Shown piece by piece: positions 5,754 to 8,520 of a stretch of DNA of 8,520 bases. Numbering within the stretch: position 1 is the first letter of the stretch; the number at the start of each line of letters is the position of its first letter. The DNA is taken from positions 1 to 8,520 of the forward strand of contig JACIXO010000041.1 in assembly GCA_014360385.1 (NCBI GenBank), given 5' to 3'. Source of the DNA: Actinomycetota bacterium. GTDB lineage: Bacteria > Actinomycetota > Humimicrobiia > Humimicrobiales > Humimicrobiaceae. The notes below the pieces were generated by a model. It did not search any database. It saw nothing but the letters and a program-made list of their open reading frames with translations, and was not told where the DNA came from. Position numbers and translations under genes: made by a program.

Positions 5754-7127
5754 CTACACCTTTGGAAGATCTTTTAAAGATTCTTTAATTTTTTCATCAG
5801 AATATTCATAATCTTCCAGCTTGCCACCAAGATATGCTTCATAGGCAGATAGATCAAAGTGGCCATGTCCACTGAAGTTAAATGCTATCACTTTCTCTTC
5901 ACCACTTTCCCTACATCTAAGAGCCTCATCAATAACAAACCTTATGGCATGAGCAGTCTCCGGAGCAGGAATAATACCCTCAGTTTTGGCAAAAGTTATT
6001 GCTGCCTCAAAAACAGGATTCTGATGATAAGCCACTGCCTCAATTATGCCTTCGTTGTGGAGCAGACTAACCTGAGGGGCCATACCATGGTATCTCAATC
6101 CACCTGCATGTATTGGAGGTGGGACAAAATTATGCCCAAGGGTGTACATTTTAACAATAGGAGCCATCTTTGCAGTATCTCCATAATCATAAGCATAAGG
6201 TCCTTTAGTCAAACTAGGACATGCAAGAGGTTCAACAGCAACGATCCTGATATCTTTTCCCTTTAGCTTGTCAGGAACAAATGGGAAAGCAAATCCTCCA
6301 AAATTGCTGCCTCCTCCAACACAGCCCACCAGAACATCAGGATATATACCCAGTTTTTCAAACTGTTTTTTGGTTTCCAATCCTACTATTGTTTGATGCA
6401 AAATGACATGGTTTAACACGCTTCCCAGAGAGTATTTTGTTCCCTCACTTTTCACAGCATCTTCTACTGCTTCACTTATAGCTATCCCGAGGCTTCCTGG
6501 TGAGTTAGGGTTTTTTTCCAGAATGCCTCGCCCCGAGCTAGTTCTATTTGTAGGAGAAGGCAAAACCTCAGCTCCCCAGACTTCCATCATAATCTTTCGG
6601 TAGGGTTTTTGTTCATAACTTACCCTAACCATATAAACAGTTAACTCTAACCCTATAAGGTTACATGCAAAAGCAAGAGCGCTGCCCCACTGCCCGGCAC
6701 CAGTTTCAGTGGTAAGTCTTAAAGTTCCTTCTTTTTTATTGTAATAAGCCTGTGCCACAGCTGTGTTGGGCTTATGACTTCCGGGAGGGCTTACACTTTC
6801 ATTTTTATAATAGATTTTTGCCGGCGTTTCTAAGTAATTTTCAAGCCTTTCTGCTCTTACAAGTGGGGTTGGCCTCCAGATTCTATAAATCTCAAGGAGC
6901 TCAGAAGGAATGTCGATATACCTTTCCTGGCTAACTTCCTGCTCTATAAGAGCCATAGGAAAAATCATTGCTAAATCCTCTGGTCTTAAAATCTCGCCTG
7001 TCTGCGGATGGCGTGGTGGGTCAAGGGGGCGAGGAAGATCAGGATTAATGTTATACCACTTTTTAGGCATTTCATCTTCAGTAAGAAGGACCTTCTTCTC
7101 TTTTCCATTTTTACTCATATTTTCCAT
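5754..7127 (-). CDS. trpB2: tryptophan synthase beta chain, TrpB2 type
   Basis: A PLP enzyme joining indole and L-serine to give L-tryptophan. From the ATG at 7127 it is 457 aa, longer than TrpB1 (about 400) and in the TrpB2 range. Numbered from that start: RPTPLVRAERLE (85-96), the PLP lysine K119 in PPGSHKPN, TETGAGQWG with the catalytic glutamate (140-148), phosphate loop GGGSN (271-275) and NFSGHGHFD (417-425), the last two being TrpB2-like. The N-terminal MPKKWYNINPDLP motif is also TrpB2-specific. A second ATG at 7145 would add six residues; I prefer 7127 because AAGGA lies 7 nt before it, while 7145 has only a weak site. No trpA or other trp gene is nearby, so it may work alone in indole salvage, as suggested for other TrpB2 proteins (inference). 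The gene is divergent from the toxin-antitoxin pair and shares a spacer with it. Confidence 0.95.
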   Translation of the reverse strand: MENMSKNGKEKKVLLTEDEMPKKWYNINPDLPRPLDPPRHPQTGEILRPEDLAMIFPMALIEQEVSQERYIDIPSELLEIYRIWRPTPLVRAERLENYLETPAKIYYKNESVSPPGSHKPNTAVAQAYYNKKEGTLRLTTETGAGQWGSALAFACNLIGLELTVYMVRVSYEQKPYRKIMMEVWGAEVLPSPTNRTSSGRGILEKNPNSPGSLGIAISEAVEDAVKSEGTKYSLGSVLNHVILHQTIVGLETKKQFEKLGIYPDVLVGCVGGGSNFGGFAFPFVPDKLKGKDIRIVAVEPLACPSLTKGPYAYDYGDTAKMAPIVKMYTLGHNFVPPPIHAGGLRYHGMAPQVSLLHNEGIIEAVAYHQNPVFEAAITFAKTEGIIPAPETAHAIRFVIDEALRCRESGEEKVIAFNFSGHGHFDLSAYEAYLGGKLEDYEYSDEKIKESLKDLPKV

Positions 7128-7351
7128 AATAAATTCCTTTCCCATTTTTATCTTTATTAAGATTTCACTTTAAAATTGCAAATGCACCAGAAGTTACAGA
7201 TCTGCCTGCGAGATTTAAAAAGTATACAAAATTCTACTATCAACAAAAAAGATTTACAACCGGATTTTTTTAGAAAAGAGGTACCTATTCCTTATTTGCA
7301 CCATCTAAAAATGTACTTTCACTCAGAAAAAAAATGCGTAGCTTATTCTAG

Positions 7352-7425
7352 AATTGTTGATTTCTGATGCTCTGGTTTTGGAATTGACAAAAAACAATAA
7401 TTATGGTATACATTTATCAACAATT
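7352..7425. repeat. 10-bp inverted repeat flanking the toxin -35 and -10
   Basis: AATTGTTGAT (7352-7361) and ATCAACAATT (7416-7425) are exact reverse complements, with 54 bp between them that include the -35 and -10 elements. Two oppositely oriented sites around a promoter fit DNA looping or dimer binding by a repressor; the pair also contains two of the three ATCAACAA boxes in the spacer. Confidence 0.6.
7384..7412 (+). promoter_or_regulatory. sigma-70-type promoter of the PIN toxin operon
   Basis: A perfect -35 TTGACA (7384-7389), a 17-nt spacer and -10 TATACA (7407-7412), preceded by TGG that gives an extended -10. Transcription would begin around 7419-7421, about 27 nt before the TTG start. 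The -10 is covered by the first GTATACAT operator half. Confidence 0.75.
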
Positions 7426-7433
7426 GTATACAT
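7406..7433. promoter_or_regulatory. operator-like double GTATACAT site
   Basis: GTATACAT occurs at 7406-7413 and 7426-7433, two helical turns apart. Because GTATAC is self-complementary, GTATACA...TGTATAC is also an inverted repeat (7406-7412 with 7425-7431). The palindrome ACAATTGT (7420-7427) lies between and into it. Position over the -10 and start point is what is expected for an autorepressor; ribbon-helix-helix antitoxins commonly act this way. Confidence 0.55.
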
Positions 7434-7447
7434 AGAAAGGTTATTTA

Positions 7448-7975
7448 TTGAAAACCATAATAATAGATAGTAGTTCATTAATTCTTTTATCAAAATGTGG
7501 TCTCTTACATATACTTACTGAGTCATTTCGAATAATAATTCCTGGAGCAGTATTTTGCGAGGTTGTAAACAAAGATACTCTAGAGAAATACTCTAATACA
7601 AAAGTTATATTAAATCTTGTATCTGAAAAGAGGATAAAGGTTGTTAATATTGATAAAAGGATAAATAAACTACCATTGTCTCTCGGTAAGGGAGAATTAG
7701 AGGCTTTATTGTTATCAAAGAAGATTACTAATTCCATGTTATTAACTGATGATGGGAAAGCAATAAAGGCATGTAAATATATGAAATTACCTTTTATCAT
7801 TTCACCCAAAATAGTTGTAGAGCTTTACAGATTGGGTAAAATTAATTTTACCAAAGCAAAGAGTTCCATCGAAAAGCTAAGAATAATTGGGAGATACTCT
7901 CCTGATATAATTGCTGAAGCAATACTTAGATTGGAGGAAATAAAATATGCTAAAACCAACAACAGTAAGGGTTAA
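7448..7975 (+). CDS. PIN-domain toxin-like nuclease (DUF3368 type)
   Basis: PIN proteins are Mg2+-dependent RNases; many are toxins of toxin-antitoxin pairs. This 175-aa protein keeps the acidic active site: Asp7 in IIIDSSSLI, Glu38 in the GAVFCEVV segment, Glu83 in LGKGELEAL, and Asp101/Asp102 in LLTDDGKA. The LGxGE and TDDxxA arrangement resembles DUF3368 family members. The start is TTG, chosen because AAAGG lies 7 nt upstream and the first PIN strand starts immediately after it; no ATG fits. Its end overlaps the antitoxin start by 29 nt. The gene is more AT-rich than its neighbours and lies on the opposite strand from the housekeeping genes, consistent with a mobile cassette. The RNA target is unknown. 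A non-toxic PIN role cannot be excluded. Confidence 0.87.
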   Translation: MKTIIIDSSSLILLSKCGLLHILTESFRIIIPGAVFCEVVNKDTLEKYSNTKVILNLVSEKRIKVVNIDKRINKLPLSLGKGELEALLLSKKITNSMLLTDDGKAIKACKYMKLPFIISPKIVVELYRLGKINFTKAKSSIEKLRIIGRYSPDIIAEAILRLEEIKYAKTNNSKG

Positions 7976-8243
7976 TGAGGAATTCCTTAAGGAGCTTTAT
8001 GATTTTATTAAAGATATGAATTTAGATAAATCCTCATATCTAAGGGAGATACTCAAAAAGGGTTTTGAAGAAGACAAGCGGGATAGATTACTTGCAAAAT
8101 ATCAGGCCGGAGAGCTTTCTGCTTCTGAGGTCTGCAGAAAGATCGGGATAACTCTCTGGGAATTTTTTGATCTTCTCAAAGAAAAAAATATAAATCTCAA
8201 TGTTTCAATCGAAGACTGGTTAGATTCAGAAGGACTGATATAA
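7947..8243 (+). CDS. UPF0175-type antitoxin with RHH-like N-terminus
   Basis: A 98-aa protein, probably the partner that binds and neutralises the PIN nuclease and represses the operon. Residues 4-15 (PTTVRVNEEFLK) look like the DNA-contact strand of a ribbon-helix-helix domain, followed by helices with SSYLREILKKGFEED (about 29-43). Residues 47-80 (LLAKYQAGELSASEVCRKIG, then WEFFDLLKEKNINL) match the helix-turn-helix-like pattern of UPF0175 proteins. The acidic C-terminal end (IEDWLDSEGLI) could contact the toxin. The ATG has a strong GGAGG 9 nt upstream, inside the toxin gene, stronger than the toxin's TTG signal. The order is toxin first, whereas many such pairs have the antitoxin first. 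Assignment rests on motifs and pairing. Confidence 0.85.
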   Translation: MLKPTTVRVNEEFLKELYDFIKDMNLDKSSYLREILKKGFEEDKRDRLLAKYQAGELSASEVCRKIGITLWEFFDLLKEKNINLNVSIEDWLDSEGLI

Positions 8244-8386
8244 CCCTATAATTATTTCCTGTGGCATCTAAAAATCCATCTTTGCCCAAAAGATGCATGG
8301 GAAAAAGGTTACTTAAATTGGAAATTGAACAAAATGCCAAAAGCTTTCTAGCCAAAGGCAAAGAACCTAATATCACAAAGAACTAA

Positions 8387-8409
8387 GAAAAGGACCTAAC
8401 CTCCTTTTC
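8387..8409. terminator. weak hairpin downstream of the toxin-antitoxin pair
   Basis: GAAAAGGA (8387-8394) and TCCTTTTC (8402-8409) form a perfect 8-bp stem with loop CCTAACC. The 3' arm ends in U-rich RNA on either strand but no long U-tract follows, so it would be an inefficient terminator at best. It lies 143 nt past the antitoxin stop. The remainder of 8244-8520 shows no convincing gene. Confidence 0.35.
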
Positions 8410-8520
8410 TATTATAAAAAGATATAAAAGATAAAAAAAAGACCTCAAACCAAGGATACCAGGCTGATTTTCTGGCAATTCCTAACATCAAAACAATTTT
8501 TTAATATAGGATTCTCTATT

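Larger units (their letters stand above)
7128..7447. promoter_or_regulatory. divergent control region between trpB2 and the PIN gene
   Basis: This 320-bp region has no supported gene. It holds the PIN-gene promoter and operator (7384-7433), and three copies of ATCAACAA: plus strand at 7239-7246 and 7416-7423, minus strand within 7352-7361. GTATAC occurs at 7222-7227, 7406-7411 and 7426-7431. Near trpB2, TATACT (minus, 7226-7221) is a possible -10 with a poor -35 match, overlapping one GTATAC. The shared motifs beside both gene starts suggest a common regulator, perhaps the antitoxin itself (inference). Confidence 0.5.

Noticed and set aside
5707..5758. Alternative-frame tail after the TrpB2 stop (reads GVAKEFMALFTGEEG)
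   Set aside because: It looks protein-like but TrpB2 already ends at a normal length, and no slippery site or conserved downstream domain supports a frameshift.
7176..7367. 63-aa plus-strand frame in the trpB2/toxin spacer
   Set aside because: No ribosome site, no motif, and it overlaps the regulatory region and the probable trpB2 promoter area.
7441..7809. 122-aa minus-strand frame across the PIN gene
   Set aside because: It is the antisense of the PIN coding region, which has complete active-site motifs, a promoter and a ribosome site on the plus strand.
8261..8386. 42-codon plus-strand frame (GTG start, or 30 codons from the ATG at 8297)
   Set aside because: No ribosome site at suitable spacing, no recognisable motif and a length expected by chance in AT-rich sequence.
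8431..8460. Minus-strand T8 tract preceded by a possible hairpin, as a terminator for a gene from the right
   Set aside because: The stem is only about 4 bp with a G-U pair, and no minus-strand gene is seen to its right.

Overview
This window is bacterial, AT-rich and gene-dense. Six housekeeping genes lie on the minus strand and a two-gene cassette lies on the plus strand at the right end. The combination of flavin-dependent thymidylate synthase (ThyX), a zinc-type ribosomal protein L31, a stand-alone TrpB2-type tryptophan synthase beta chain and the order rho > rpmE > thyX > DUF1385 > prfA resembles thermophilic or anaerobic low-GC lineages (Clostridia-like, or deep-branching uncultured phyla). 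I cannot name the organism from this sequence alone.

Layout in the direction of minus-strand transcription (right to left): a TrpB2-like gene (7127-5754); a 595-bp gene-free gap with a perfect 19-bp tandem repeat just upstream of rho; rho (5158-3725), whose usual N-terminal helical domain appears replaced by about 100 acidic residues; rpmE (3502-3284) behind its own candidate promoter and a structured leader; thyX (3113-2430); a DUF1385 membrane protein (2437-1514), overlapping thyX by 8 nt; a 260-nt spacer whose transcript contains only nine cytosines and carries a degenerate 12-bp tandem repeat; and prfA (1253-174), release factor 1. prmC, the RF1 methyltransferase gene often found next to prfA, is not in the window. 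The block links transcription termination, ribosome assembly, dTMP synthesis and translation termination.

At the right, divergent from trpB2, is a plus-strand toxin-antitoxin-like pair: a PIN-domain nuclease of the DUF3368 type (7448-7975, TTG start) overlapping a UPF0175-type antitoxin with an N-terminal ribbon-helix-helix-like segment (7947-8243). It has a strong promoter (7384-7412) with an operator-like repeat (GTATACAT twice, 20 bp apart) on the -10 and start region. A box, ATCAACAA, occurs three times in the trpB2/toxin spacer, and one copy lies beside a possible trpB2 -10 element. This is the most interesting regulatory structure in the window. Past 8243 I see only a weak hairpin and no convincing gene.
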